A DNA stretch of 64,000 nucleotides, taken from the NCBI RefSeq assembly GCF_000513195.1, contig NZ_CBVI010000073.1, positions 43,662-107,661 on the forward strand, read 5' to 3'. This document shows positions 26,241 through 36,900 of this stretch, one piece after another. How positions within the stretch are numbered: position 1 is the first letter of the stretch; every line of letters begins with the position of its first letter. The position numbers and the translations under genes are program-made. This DNA is from Bacteroides timonensis. GTDB taxonomy: Bacteria > Bacteroidota > Bacteroidia > Bacteroidales > Bacteroidaceae. Under the pieces are notes generated by a model. That model had not been told where the DNA came from. It was given only the letters and a program-made list of their open reading frames with translations, and made no database searches.

Positions 26241-26807
26241 TTATCTGATTTTAATTTCGCAATTGTCAAGGCTCTCAATAATCGCCAGAGACTCCACATG
26301 AATACCTTGCTCACGAAGTTCGTCACCTCCATGCTGAAAGGCTTTTTCTATGATGAAGCCCATGCCCACCAGTTCGGCTCCGGCCTGTTTCACAAGTTCC
26401 ATGATGCCTTTGGCAGCATTTCCGTTAGCCAGGAAATCATCGATGAAAAGTACCCGGTCACCCGGACGGAGAAAGTCTTTACTGACACATACATCATAAG
26501 AGCGTTGTTTGGTGAAAGAATAGACAGAGGTAACCAGCATGTTCTCCATAGTACTCGGCTTTTTCTTTTTTGCGAAGACTACGGGTAATTCCAATAAATA
26601 GCCTACCATAATGGCGGGAGCGATACCGCTGGCTTCTACCGTGATAATTTTGTTGATTGGGGTAGAAGCAAAACGTCTGACGAACTCCACACCGATGGAT
26701 TTCATCAGGATAGGGTCCATTTGGTGATTGATGAAGTTATCTACTTTCAGTATACCTCCGGGGTAGCATCTTCCATCTTTCAGGATACGGTCTTTCAAGG
26801 TTTTCAT
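26241..26807 (-). CDS. xpt: Xanthine phosphoribosyltransferase
   Basis: A 188-residue purine salvage enzyme converting xanthine and PRPP to XMP. The PRPP-binding motif is FIDDFLANGNAAKG, and the N-terminal LKDRILKDGRCYPGGILKVD is characteristic of Xpt. VEASGIAPA is the loop before the active site. It is the last gene of a minus-strand run and starts 26 bases after rmuC. No purine riboswitch fits in that gap. Confidence 0.93.
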   Translation of the reverse strand: MKTLKDRILKDGRCYPGGILKVDNFINHQMDPILMKSIGVEFVRRFASTPINKIITVEASGIAPAIMVGYLLELPVVFAKKKKPSTMENMLVTSVYSFTKQRSYDVCVSKDFLRPGDRVLFIDDFLANGNAAKGIMELVKQAGAELVGMGFIIEKAFQHGGDELREQGIHVESLAIIESLDNCEIKIR

Positions 26808-26833
26808 GTCTTATATATCTTAATTGGGATTGT

Positions 26834-28183
26834 CTATTTGTTCTGTTCGTTTTCTTCTTCCTCCGTTTCCTCTTCTTTGGGCAGCAGCCTTGCTGATATT
26901 CGTTTTTTAGGAGTCAGACTCATGTTACGCAGCAGTTCGGCCTGTCTTACCACACTGCCGTTGCCATCCGAAAGCTGGTTGTAAGCCTTGTCATAATCTC
27001 TTTGCAATCCGCTCAAATTGTCACCGATACGCAGGAATGTATCTGTAAATCCGGCAATCTTTTCGTAAAGCAATGTACCTCGTTTGATAATATCCTGCAC
27101 ATTCTTCACTTGATTTTCCCGTTTCCAGAGATCGAGGGAAAGGCGGAGCGCACTGATCAGATTGGTAGGACTCATCAATACCACCTTTTTATTATAGGCG
27201 TATTCCCATAGATTGGTATCTGCTTTGATAGCCGTCAGGTATGCAGCTTCGGTAGGGATAAACATCATCACAAAGTCCGGTGCTTTTGCATCATAATGCG
27301 AATAATCCTTCTGGCTGAGTTCATCCACATGCGCCCGTACCGATTGCAGATGTGCTTTCAGCCAGCGAGCCTCTTCCTCTTTGTTTTCGGCGGAATTGTA
27401 AGCGGCATAGGCAGTCAGGGATACCTTGGAGTCGATAATCATTTCCCGCTCATCCGGGTACCTGACAATAATATCCGGCTGCATTCTCTGGCCGCTTTCT
27501 TCGTTGGTCAGCATTTCACCCTGTTCGTTTTTCAGGAATTCCTGGCGGAAGTAATGTTCGCCTTCTATCAGGCCGGAAGCTTGCAGCAGTCGCTCCAGTA
27601 TCATTTCCCCCCAGTTGCCCTGTATCTTGGAGTCACCTTTTAGCGCACGAGTCAGGTTGTTGGCATCTTCGCTGATCCGGTTGTTCAGTTCTACCAAATC
27701 TTTGATGCGTTCTTCCAGCGAGAAACGTTGTTTCGACTCTTTGTCATATACTTGTTCCACCTTTTCCCGGAAATCTTTCAGGTTTTCTCCCAATGGGCGG
27801 AGTAAATTGCTGAGATGCTCCGAATTCAGTTTGGTGAAGTCTTCTGTCTTGCTTTTGAAAATGCGGTTAGAGAGATTCTCAAACTCCGTGCTCATGCGTT
27901 TGTGCAAGGCTTCCGCTTCTTCAGTTTGCAATTTCAGACGTTCTTCCCATTGCTTCTGCTGCTCCGCCAGTCTCAGATTGAAAGATTTTTCCTGCTCCGC
28001 CAGGCGCTCGGCTGTGATGGTTTTCTCACGTGCAATCCGTTCTTCTACCGTACGATTCAGCAGCTCTTCCCGTTCGCGGGTAGCTTGCAGTTGTGCGGAT
28101 AACGCGGCACTTTTTCGTCCGGCTATCAGATACCCTACGCCGGCACCTACTATAAGACCGATAATTAGAAAAACAATATCCAT
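26834..28183 (-). CDS. rmuC: DNA recombination protein RmuC
   Basis: A 449-residue RmuC-family protein. It has an N-terminal membrane helix (IVFLIIGLIVGAGVGYLIAG), then a long coiled coil rich in Glu, Gln and Arg (about residues 30-160), then the RmuC nuclease-like domain with GNWGEMILERLLQASGL and REMIIDSKVSLTAY. In E. coli it limits inversions at short inverted repeats, which is of interest next to an invertible capsule promoter. The acidic tail EEETEEEENE is typical. It starts 2 bases after map. Confidence 0.92.
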   Translation of the reverse strand: MDIVFLIIGLIVGAGVGYLIAGRKSAALSAQLQATREREELLNRTVEERIAREKTITAERLAEQEKSFNLRLAEQQKQWEERLKLQTEEAEALHKRMSTEFENLSNRIFKSKTEDFTKLNSEHLSNLLRPLGENLKDFREKVEQVYDKESKQRFSLEERIKDLVELNNRISEDANNLTRALKGDSKIQGNWGEMILERLLQASGLIEGEHYFRQEFLKNEQGEMLTNEESGQRMQPDIIVRYPDEREMIIDSKVSLTAYAAYNSAENKEEEARWLKAHLQSVRAHVDELSQKDYSHYDAKAPDFVMMFIPTEAAYLTAIKADTNLWEYAYNKKVVLMSPTNLISALRLSLDLWKRENQVKNVQDIIKRGTLLYEKIAGFTDTFLRIGDNLSGLQRDYDKAYNQLSDGNGSVVRQAELLRNMSLTPKKRISARLLPKEEETEEEENEQNK

Positions 28184-28185
28184 GC

Positions 28186-29040
28186 TTATTCAGTCAATAT
28201 CTCGTTGCCGTTTTCGGTAATCAGAAGCATACTTTCCCATTGTGCCGATGGCAGTCCGTCGTCTGTGCAGACGGTCCATCCGTCGGCTTCATCAATGAAG
28301 ACTTCGTAGGTTCCCATATTTATCATCGGTTCGATGGTGAATGTCATTCCCGGAACGATAAGCATACCTGTACCGCGTTTGCCGAAGTGCTCAACGTCCG
28401 GTTCTTCATGGAACTTAATTCCTACGCCGTGTCCGCACAGGTCGCGTACTACACTGTATCCGTTTTTCTCCGCATGTTCCTGAATGGCTGCACCGACGTC
28501 TCCAAGCCGTGCCCACGGCTGTGCCGTCTGTACGCCTATGTCACGGCATTCCTTTGCCACCTGTACCAGACGTTGCATTTCCGGTTTCACTTCTCCAATC
28601 ATATACATTCGCGATGCGTCCGAGAAATATCCTTTATAAATGGTGGAAACGTCCACATTCACAATATCTCCGCTACGCAGGAACTCTTTCGTGCTTGGGA
28701 TGCCATGACATACCACGTCATTGATACTTGTACATACACTTTTGGGGAAACCTTCGTACATGAAAGGGGCAGGTATTGCATCATGATCCGTTGTAAACTC
28801 ATAGACCATGTGGTCAATTTCCGCAGTGGACATTCCTTCGCGGATGTTTGCGGAAATATAATCCAGCAGCGCGGTGTTGATTTTGGCACTTTCGCGGATA
28901 CCCGCCAATTGTTCTTCGGTGCGCAATAAGTGGCGCGACGGTAGTTTATAACCTTCCTTTTTATAATGTTGAATCTTCGCTTCTACTTCGTCGGAATAGT
29001 TTTTAGGAGCAAACCGGACTCCTTTTATGAACTTCTTCAT
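28186..29040 (-). CDS. map: Methionine aminopeptidase, type I
   Basis: A 284-residue metalloprotease removing N-terminal Met. The five metal ligands are visible: Asp in VNVDVS, Asp in GYFSDASRMY, His in GHGVGIKFHEEP, Glu in FTIEPMIN and Glu in AQWESMLLI. The N-terminal extension of about 45 residues (KKFIKGVRFAPKNYSDEVEAK) is longer than E. coli MetAP and is a feature of Bacteroidetes homologues. A -7 box TACTTTTG lies upstream at 29066-29073. Confidence 0.95.
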   Translation of the reverse strand: MKKFIKGVRFAPKNYSDEVEAKIQHYKKEGYKLPSRHLLRTEEQLAGIRESAKINTALLDYISANIREGMSTAEIDHMVYEFTTDHDAIPAPFMYEGFPKSVCTSINDVVCHGIPSTKEFLRSGDIVNVDVSTIYKGYFSDASRMYMIGEVKPEMQRLVQVAKECRDIGVQTAQPWARLGDVGAAIQEHAEKNGYSVVRDLCGHGVGIKFHEEPDVEHFGKRGTGMLIVPGMTFTIEPMINMGTYEVFIDEADGWTVCTDDGLPSAQWESMLLITENGNEILTE

Positions 29041-29065
29041 TGTTTTTTTCTATTAATAGTTGCTG

Positions 29066-29073
29066 CAAAAGTA
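29066..29073 (-). promoter_or_regulatory. Likely -7 element for map-rmuC-xpt
   Basis: On the minus strand this reads TACTTTTG, a perfect TAnnTTTG, 26 bases before the map ATG. A -33 box at exact spacing is not clear. Confidence 0.55.
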
Positions 29074-29084
29074 CACAATAATAT

Positions 29085-32000
29085 TTATAGTGTCCTCAAT
29101 GTTGTGATTTCACTTCTCGAATTATCAATTCGCTTCACCTGTATCTGGGTCTTGATCCGCTCGCGCAGCCCTTCTACATGGCTGATGATACCCACTTTCT
29201 TGCCGCCCATCTGGTGTAGTTTCTCCAGTGTGTCCATTACTGTGTTCAGATAATCACTGCTCAAGGTTCCGAAACCTTCATCAATGAACAATGTATCTAC
29301 CGACAGGCTATGCCGGCTGAGTGAAGACAGACCAAGTGCCAATGACAAGGAAACCAGGAAACTCTCTCCACCGGACAGTGTACAGGCCGGACGTGCCGCA
29401 CCTCCCTGATAGAAATCACGCAACAGAATGGTGAGCGAACCCGCCTGACATTCCAATTCGTAACGTTCGGTCAGGCGTTGCAGGTAGAAGTTTGCTCCAT
29501 TGAGCAATTCTTTCAGTACAAAACTTTGGGCAATGTTCCGGAAGTTCTTTCCTTTCTCGTCACCAAAGTGGTGGCAAAGGCGATCCCATTTCAGGTAAAC
29601 TTCCCGCAACTCGTCTGCACGTTTCTTCTCATCTTTTATCCGGGCAATGTTTTTCTCATTCTCTTCCAATTGGATTTTCAGTCGTAAGAGGGTCTGATTG
29701 CCTGCTGTGATCTTTTCATCCAAAGCAGTGATAAGGCTATCCAGACTTTCGAGGGCTTCTTCTTCCTCCATTTCCGGCTTCTTACTTTGGTGTTCTTCCA
29801 GTTGTCCGGTTGTGAGTCTGAAGGCTGTCTGTGCTGCCACTTCTTCTTCTCTAATCTTCTGTTGTCCGCTGCGCAGATATTCTATTTGCTCGTTGGAGTA
29901 GGAGGAAAGAGCGATGAGGCGTGCTTCGTCCATATCCGGATATGTGGTATAGAATGCTGTCAGGTTGGTTTGTAGCTCATCGAGATTCTTCCGGACAGAC
30001 AGGATGTTCTGTTTCAGTCCGCCGGCTTCAGAATTCAGCGTATTCCAGGCCATTCCCAGATTCTTGATTTCCATTTTTTCCTTTGCCGGAAGATCCCTCC
30101 ATTCGGGGAAAGCTGTGCAGATCAGTTCTTGGGTGGCGGATATGCTGCTCAGTTCTTTATCGATGAGGGCGATGGTAGCTTTTAATTCCGCTTGTCTGTT
30201 CTGTGCAAGTTTATAATGCCCTGCGGATTTCTGTAGGCGTTCGATAAAAGCGGTAGGGGAGGTCTGCCACTCGGTTTGCCAACCTTCCCAAAGAATCAGT
30301 GGGCTGACGCGTTCCAGCGTAGTACGGACAATATCTTTTTCACTTTCTGCCAGTGAATGTTTATTGGTGATATCGTTTTTCAGCTTTGTCAGATTCTTGT
30401 CGGCAGTATCAAATGCCTTACGGGCAGCTTCCACTACTTTCTGGTACTCGTCTTTCAGATGTTGCAGCCGGGAGATATGGTTGGAGAGGGTTTGTATTTC
30501 ATTCAGTTGGGTACTGACATTCTCCAGATTCAGTTTATTCTCTTGAAACAACTTTTCCAGTATTTCTTTGGTATTGTCGGAGATGCTTGGAATAGAGCAC
30601 CGACCACATTTCTCTTCTGCTTCCGTTCGGGCAGTATCATGAACTTTCCGCGCCTTTTCTGTTGCCAGACGGCTGCTTGCTATCATATTTTCATAGGTTT
30701 TGACTTCTGCCCGGTTACTGTTTAAAGCTTGTTCCGCTTCCTTGTATTCTTTCTCTTTTACTTCCAGCGATTGCCGGATAGGGGCAAGCATCGACTGAAA
30801 ATCTTCGTCCTTGCTGAGCGCCTCTATCTTCTGGCCACATACCGGACACATATCTCCTATAGATAGACGGGCACGGGCTTCTTTAGCCCATTCCTCCACA
30901 GCCTCTTTTTGTTTGTCATAAAGCTCTTTAAGGCCATCGTATGCTTTCTTTTGGGTGTTGAATTCGTTTTTAAGTTTCTCATGCTGGTTCTTGCCGGTTT
31001 GCAGTTTCGTTTCCAGTGATTTCTCGTTTTCCTCGGCAGTGGCAAGAGATGTCTTCTTTTCTTCCAATACTATCAGAGCATTTTGAGCTTTCTGCAAATT
31101 CTCCTTGATAATCTCCAATGTACTCTTCTTTTCTTGCAAGGCGCTCCGGTTCATGGAGTCAAGCTGCACATTCAGTTGGTTTATTTCCTGTTGCTTAATC
31201 TGATTCTCTTTGTTTTTCAGATTGAAGTCATTCTCTTTATTTGTGCGTTCCTGCTCTTGGGCAGGTTGTTGCCGGGTCAATTCCGCTATCTGTTTCTCGT
31301 AAATGGAGATACGGGAATGGGAGGAGAGCACCGCATTCAAATCGGTGATGATAGACTGGCTCTGTTCGAACATGGGCAGGAACGGGGCATGAGTTTGCAG
31401 ATATTCTTCAGCAAGGATTAGTTTTGCCTGTTGCTCTTTCATGTTTTCCTTCAGCCAAATGCAGCCACTGCTGAGACGGATGAAATTCTGCTTCAAACTT
31501 TTGGTTTGTTCGGCATTGATTTCTTGTTGCCGCTGTTGCTGTTTGAAAGAGGAGAGCCAATTGCGGGCATCCGCAGTGTGATTCCAATCCTTTATCAGTA
31601 GCTCTTTCTGCCGGAAGTCATCCGATTGCAACAGTTCTTTCTTCACTTCCCAGATTCTCTGTTGGCTTTCTTGAGTAAGGGTGAGTTCAGTATTTCTTTT
31701 CAGCCAGTCACGTTTCAGTGCCGCTATGTTCTTTTGCCCGGTATTTCCGTTGATCTCGGTACTTAACGCAGCTATTGTTTCGTTAATTCCGGCCATTTCT
31801 TCTTCAGTCAGCACATGGATTCCTTCCAGTTTCCGGTTCTGATTCTCATAGTCTATGCGTTTTTCTTTCGTTATGGCATAAATTCCTGCACCTATTTCAG
31901 AATAAATTCCGGTACCTGTCAGTTTTTCCAGAATATCCGATTTTTCACTTTCTTTGCTTTGAAGGAATTTAGTGAAATCTCCTTGAGCCAACAGGGTGGT

Positions 32001-32504
32001 ACGGCAGAATTGCTCGAAGTTTAGTCCTACGGCCTTTTGTATTTCCGCCTTGATTTCGTTTTTCTTGGTGATCTGGAGGTTGGCTTTACGGTTCTCCAAG
32101 GTCCACTTTGCATCCTGAATGGCACCGGATGCTTTCCGATGTGCACGGGCCACATACCATTTAGCGGTGTAAGGTATTTCATTTGAACCGATAAATTCCA
32201 GTTCTGTCCAAGCTTCATTGGTATTCCGACGCATCAGTTGGCGGCTGTCGTTTATTGCCACATCTTCTTTTTTAGAAGAAAACATTTGTCCTACATCCCG
32301 GTACTTTTCATTTTCCGCACGTTCCATTCGAGGCGTTTCGTTGTAGAGTGCCAGACAAATGGCATCGAGTAATGTCGTTTTGCCGGCACCTGTTTCACCA
32401 CAGATCAGGAACAGGGATTCTTCACTCAAAGGTCCGTTCTCAAAATCAATGACAGCATCTTCTATGGATGCCAGGTTCTTTATAGTCAGTTTTTGAAGTT
32501 TCAT
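29085..32504 (-). CDS. sbcC: Exonuclease SbcCD subunit C (Rad50-like)
   Basis: A 1139-residue SMC-like ATPase of the SbcCD nuclease that cuts DNA hairpins and blocked ends. The N-terminal Walker A is CGETGAGKTTLLD near residues 35-47. Two long coiled coils flank a zinc hook CPVC near residue 550. The C-terminal ABC signature LSGGES and Walker B TLFIDEGFGTL complete the head. It follows sbcD by 22 bases, the usual order. SbcCD attacks long palindromes, relevant to the hairpins in this window. Confidence 0.95.
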   Translation of the reverse strand: MKLQKLTIKNLASIEDAVIDFENGPLSEESLFLICGETGAGKTTLLDAICLALYNETPRMERAENEKYRDVGQMFSSKKEDVAINDSRQLMRRNTNEAWTELEFIGSNEIPYTAKWYVARAHRKASGAIQDAKWTLENRKANLQITKKNEIKAEIQKAVGLNFEQFCRTTLLAQGDFTKFLQSKESEKSDILEKLTGTGIYSEIGAGIYAITKEKRIDYENQNRKLEGIHVLTEEEMAGINETIAALSTEINGNTGQKNIAALKRDWLKRNTELTLTQESQQRIWEVKKELLQSDDFRQKELLIKDWNHTADARNWLSSFKQQQRQQEINAEQTKSLKQNFIRLSSGCIWLKENMKEQQAKLILAEEYLQTHAPFLPMFEQSQSIITDLNAVLSSHSRISIYEKQIAELTRQQPAQEQERTNKENDFNLKNKENQIKQQEINQLNVQLDSMNRSALQEKKSTLEIIKENLQKAQNALIVLEEKKTSLATAEENEKSLETKLQTGKNQHEKLKNEFNTQKKAYDGLKELYDKQKEAVEEWAKEARARLSIGDMCPVCGQKIEALSKDEDFQSMLAPIRQSLEVKEKEYKEAEQALNSNRAEVKTYENMIASSRLATEKARKVHDTARTEAEEKCGRCSIPSISDNTKEILEKLFQENKLNLENVSTQLNEIQTLSNHISRLQHLKDEYQKVVEAARKAFDTADKNLTKLKNDITNKHSLAESEKDIVRTTLERVSPLILWEGWQTEWQTSPTAFIERLQKSAGHYKLAQNRQAELKATIALIDKELSSISATQELICTAFPEWRDLPAKEKMEIKNLGMAWNTLNSEAGGLKQNILSVRKNLDELQTNLTAFYTTYPDMDEARLIALSSYSNEQIEYLRSGQQKIREEEVAAQTAFRLTTGQLEEHQSKKPEMEEEEALESLDSLITALDEKITAGNQTLLRLKIQLEENEKNIARIKDEKKRADELREVYLKWDRLCHHFGDEKGKNFRNIAQSFVLKELLNGANFYLQRLTERYELECQAGSLTILLRDFYQGGAARPACTLSGGESFLVSLSLALGLSSLSRHSLSVDTLFIDEGFGTLSSDYLNTVMDTLEKLHQMGGKKVGIISHVEGLRERIKTQIQVKRIDNSRSEITTLRTL

Positions 32505-32526
32505 AGTTCACCACAGATTACACGGA

Positions 32527-33744
32527 TTAGCGCAGATTGTTCTTTTCTCTTACTTTTTGCACGACACTGCTCATCAGTTCGCAGAGTTCTTCGTCCATCT
32601 CTTCTCCTTCTGCCTCCTGATAATAAAGTCTGGCTATTTCCAGCGGAGACATTTCCTGTATTTCCTGAATGGAGATGTGCCGGGCTACATCGTCTGAAGT
32701 CCGTTTTTCGCGGTTGGGCTTGATATAGCAGTATTTACAGTTTTTTCCTTTTACAGCATTCGATGCCCGTTCATTGCAATCGGGTGCCAGATAATCTTTT
32801 ATCAGAACATTCAGGCGGATATAAGCCGGTTTGTCATCCGGATATTCTTCCAATAGCTTTATGGCTTCTTCGAAGACGACCGGTTCTTTGGGGAGGGTGA
32901 TGAGTGGCGTTGGATTTTCTATTTCTATAGTTCTTATCTGTGGCTCTTCCCATCCTTTCATTTCAACGATAGATACGGAGTGCGGATAAGCTTCGTCGAA
33001 ACTGACGGGTAGGGGGGTACCGCAATAGCGTGCATGCCGTCCGCTTCCTTTGATGTTCTGCGGGCAATGAATGTGTCCGAGTGCCAGATAATCGTATCCT
33101 TCGCCCATCGAACTGATGGGAACGTATTCTATTCCGCCCACAGTTTCGTCATGCCCCGTCCGGTCGCTGCCTTCTATGGAGAGGTGTGCCATTAATACAA
33201 CAGGCAATCCTTCCGTATTTATTTTTCCTACTTCGTCCAGCAATGCCTGGAAGAAGCGTGCCTGCCGTTCTTCACGTGGTGTTTCAGTGTCCAGCATCGG
33301 GAAATTCTGTGGATAGACGTGGGGGACGGCAATGATATATCCTTTCAGTATTGTTTCTTTGTCTCTTACTTCCACGATATGTTTTTCCAGATTCACCTCT
33401 TCCCGGGTGCGTTCGATGTTTCCTACGACTTTCACGCCAAAATGGTTCCATAGACTGCTGTCTATTTCCAGTTTAGAACTGCTGTCGTGGTTTCCGGCAG
33501 TTACCACAATCGTCATTCCGGGACATGCTCTGTGAATTTCGAGCATACCATCCGTGTACATCTTTTGGGTGGCTGCCGATGGGGTGGAGTAGTGATAGAT
33601 GTCTCCGCTCACTACCATAGCATCCGGCATTTCTTCTGCTACAATGCGGGTTAGTTGTTGCAAAAATGCTTGTTGCTCGTGGCTGCGGTCATAATTATAT
33701 AATGTATGCCCCAAGTGCCAGTCGCTGGTATGAAGTATTTTCAT
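32527..33744 (-). CDS. sbcD: Exonuclease SbcCD subunit D (Mre11-like)
   Basis: A 405-residue calcineurin-like nuclease. All phosphoesterase motifs are present: TSDWHLGH (residues 5-12), VVSGDIYH, VTAGNHDS, MAHLS and GHIHCPQ. The start at 33744 (MKILHTSDW) fits the family; an upstream ATG at 33768 would overlap the -7 box. It is the first gene of the sbcDC pair. Confidence 0.95.
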   Translation of the reverse strand: MKILHTSDWHLGHTLYNYDRSHEQQAFLQQLTRIVAEEMPDAMVVSGDIYHYSTPSAATQKMYTDGMLEIHRACPGMTIVVTAGNHDSSSKLEIDSSLWNHFGVKVVGNIERTREEVNLEKHIVEVRDKETILKGYIIAVPHVYPQNFPMLDTETPREERQARFFQALLDEVGKINTEGLPVVLMAHLSIEGSDRTGHDETVGGIEYVPISSMGEGYDYLALGHIHCPQNIKGSGRHARYCGTPLPVSFDEAYPHSVSIVEMKGWEEPQIRTIEIENPTPLITLPKEPVVFEEAIKLLEEYPDDKPAYIRLNVLIKDYLAPDCNERASNAVKGKNCKYCYIKPNREKRTSDDVARHISIQEIQEMSPLEIARLYYQEAEGEEMDEELCELMSSVVQKVREKNNLR

Positions 33745-33765
33745 GATTCTTCTGTTTAATGCTTT

Positions 33766-33797
33766 CAAAAGTACGCAGAATATGGAAGATACGCAAT
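33766..33797 (-). promoter_or_regulatory. Promoter of sbcDC
   Basis: On the minus strand: ATTG (33797-33794) and TACTTTTG (33773-33766), spaced 20 bp. Confidence 0.6.
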
Positions 33798-33938
33798 CCT
33801 CTTTAAAAATCTCTTTTCTAAAAGCTGGGAATTGTCTGATTTTTAATTAGTTTTGCACTATAATTTTTCTGTAATGTAGACCTTTGATTCCTTATGCGGT
33901 AAAGAATGGATACACTTATAGAGCAAACTATAACTTAG

Positions 33939-36900
33939 ATGAAATATTTGCAAATAATAATCAGAGTGTTTATTATATTAGTTGTCTTTCTTTTAAATAC
34001 TGTTAATGTATTTGGCGAAATCTCTTCAGTATTTAAACCAGGGAATGAAGGTAGAATATTGATTCTTAACGCATACAGTGGATCTTCCCGGTGGAGTAAC
34101 GACTTCATTATCCCTATTTATAATTCTTATCAGCATAAAAATTCTCCTTATGTAGTGGATGTGGAGCACATGGGCAGTCAATTTTTGCATTTACAAAATG
34201 CAGAAGAATTATTGGAATATACAGAAAATCTCTTTGGAAAATATGCAGACAATCCTCCAAAACTCCTGATTCTTTTAGGTAGTGCTTCCTGGGGGTTGCT
34301 GAGAGATGATATAGAAAAACAATGGAAAGATGTCCCTGTGATTCTTTGTACGGAGACGGATTACGTTGGTCCGCAGGAGGCTTATCTGGAGAGGCACGCC
34401 ATTCCGGTAGAAGAGAGAACTCCCTTGAAAGATTATAAAGGAAATTTGTCGCTGACCGTATTCCATGTACCTGCATATCTCAAAGAAACAGTTTCGCTGA
34501 TGCAGGATTTGATGCCTGAAATGGATGAGTTGATATTTCTGTCGGATGCCCGGTATATAAGTGCCCAATTCCGTTCGGATTTGAAAGAGATTGTGAGCAA
34601 GGACTTTCCCGAACTTGAAATAAAGGATTATGTTGCCGGGGTAATGACTACCGATGCATTGGCGGATTCCTTGAGTCATGCAGAGGCAAACAGCGGAGTT
34701 CTCTTTTGCTCATGGTATCAGGATACTCAAAAAGGGAATGTCGTATTAACCAATAATATTTCCAGAATTCTGAGCTATTATTCCTCTTCACCTATCTTCT
34801 CATTAGATAATACCGGATTGCAGCGGAACGGTCTGGTAGGCGGCTATTTTTTTGATGAAAAAACTGTTGGAAGAAAAGTGGTTGAGATCACCAACGGTGT
34901 TTTATCCGGTGTCAACGAGAAAGGAGCCCGTGTCGTAGACTGTGGTATGCCTACTCCCATGTTCAACTATTACGATCTTATGGAAGCCGGATTGTCGCCT
35001 GGTTTGTGTCCTCCCAATTCAGTTTTTTATATGATGCCGCCCTCTTTCTGGGAACAGCATAAATATAGCGTCATAATTGCCATTGTAGTCATCATGCTCT
35101 TGTTTATGTGGCTGCGGATGGGGTGGCTGTCCAGAACAAGAAAAAAGCAGGAAGAACAGATCAGACTGATGACCAGTTATCACAGTTTGTTTGAGAATAT
35201 GCCTATCGTTTATTTGAAACAGAAACTGATTTACGACTCTGCGGGAAAGATTGTGGACTATATCACTGTGGAAGCCAATCCACGTTTTGAGAAATACTTC
35301 AAATCCATGGGTGAGGTTATCGGCAAAAAAGGAAGTGAGGCGGATCCTAAAGGTTTTGAAAGGATGTGCCACCTCTATAGCATGGTTACTTCCACTCAAA
35401 AGGAACTTTCTTATCAATACTATTACGAAAATATAGGTAATTATTTCAATGTGATTCTGACGCCCTCCAAGCATAAGGGATTCATTGATGTTTTCTGCGT
35501 AGACAATACCGAACTGGCCGAGACACAACAGATGTTGCGTTCCGCTAATCACAAATTGTCAATGTCGCTGGATGTTGCGAATATCGTTCCCTGGAAATGG
35601 GACCTGGAGAAGGGTACCATGCTCTGTGATGTGAACCGTCCGGTGGAGCTTAGCCATGACGATAGCATGATGAACGAAGATCAGCTTTCCGTACCCGATT
35701 ACCAATATTTTGCCAAAATCTGTAAAGAAGATAGGGAACGGGTAAAGAAAGCCTATAAGGAACTGACGGAAGGTAATGTTTCTAAGATTAAGGAAGAATA
35801 TCGTGTGATAGTCCGCAAGAATGGAGTGGCGCGTTATGAATGGGTTGAGGCTCAGGCCACGGTTGATAAGCGGGATGAAAAGGGCAATCCGATTACTTTG
35901 ATCGGTTCTTCTCTCGTGATCACCGGGCGAAAGAAAATGGAAGAAGATCTGATTACGGCAAAAGAAAAAGCGGAAGAATCCAATCGTCTTAAATCAGCTT
36001 TCCTGGCTAATATGAGCCATGAAATACGTACCCCGCTCAATGCTATTGTCGGTTTTTCCAGTATTCTGGCGGATGCGGAAGAGCCGGAAGAAAAAGAAGA
36101 ATACATCAATATTATCGAGAACAATAATACCCTGTTGTTGCAACTTGTAGGAGATATTTTGGATCTTTCCAAGATTGAGTCCGGAACACTTGAGTTTGTC
36201 TATTCCGATATAGATTTGAATGCCTTGTTTCAGGAGTTGGAAGAATCCGCCCGGCTCCGCCAGAAAAATGATGCGGTTGTCATCCGATATCTGCCGGAAA
36301 TGCCGGATTGTTTTGTAAACATTGAGAAGAACAGGCTGACGCAAGTGGTAACCAATATGATGAATAATGCTATGAAGTTCACCCCCAGTGGAAGCATCAC
36401 TTTTGGTTATCATCTGAAAAATACTGATTTTCTCTATTTCTATATCACGGATACGGGATATGGAATTGAAAAAGACAAGAAAGATACTGTGTTCGGTCGT
36501 TTTGTAAAGCTTGATTCGTTCTCGCAAGGCACAGGACTGGGACTCTCTATTTGCCAAAGTATTGTAGAGAATCTGGGTGGTGAGATTGGTGTGGAATCGG
36601 AACCCGGCAAGGGTTCTACTTTCTGGTTTACTCTTCCTTATCGTCCCGTTGAGCTCAAATCGGTGAGGGAACAGAAAGAGCACCGGTTGAATAAAGTGGA
36701 GAGCAAACTCACAGTTCTGATAGCTGAGGATAATGAGAGTAATTTCCTGTTGTTCGAATCTATCCTGAAGCGTCAGTACAACATTCTCCATGCCTGGGAT
36801 GGGGAAGAGGCGGTAGAGCTATTCAAGAAATACAACCCCCATCTGATATTGATGGATATCAATATGCCTAAAAAGACCGGTTACGAAGCTACACAACTTA

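Noticed and set aside
26808..26833. Possible purine riboswitch before xpt
   Set aside because: Only 26 bases separate rmuC and xpt, too few for the aptamer; no conserved purine-aptamer core is seen.
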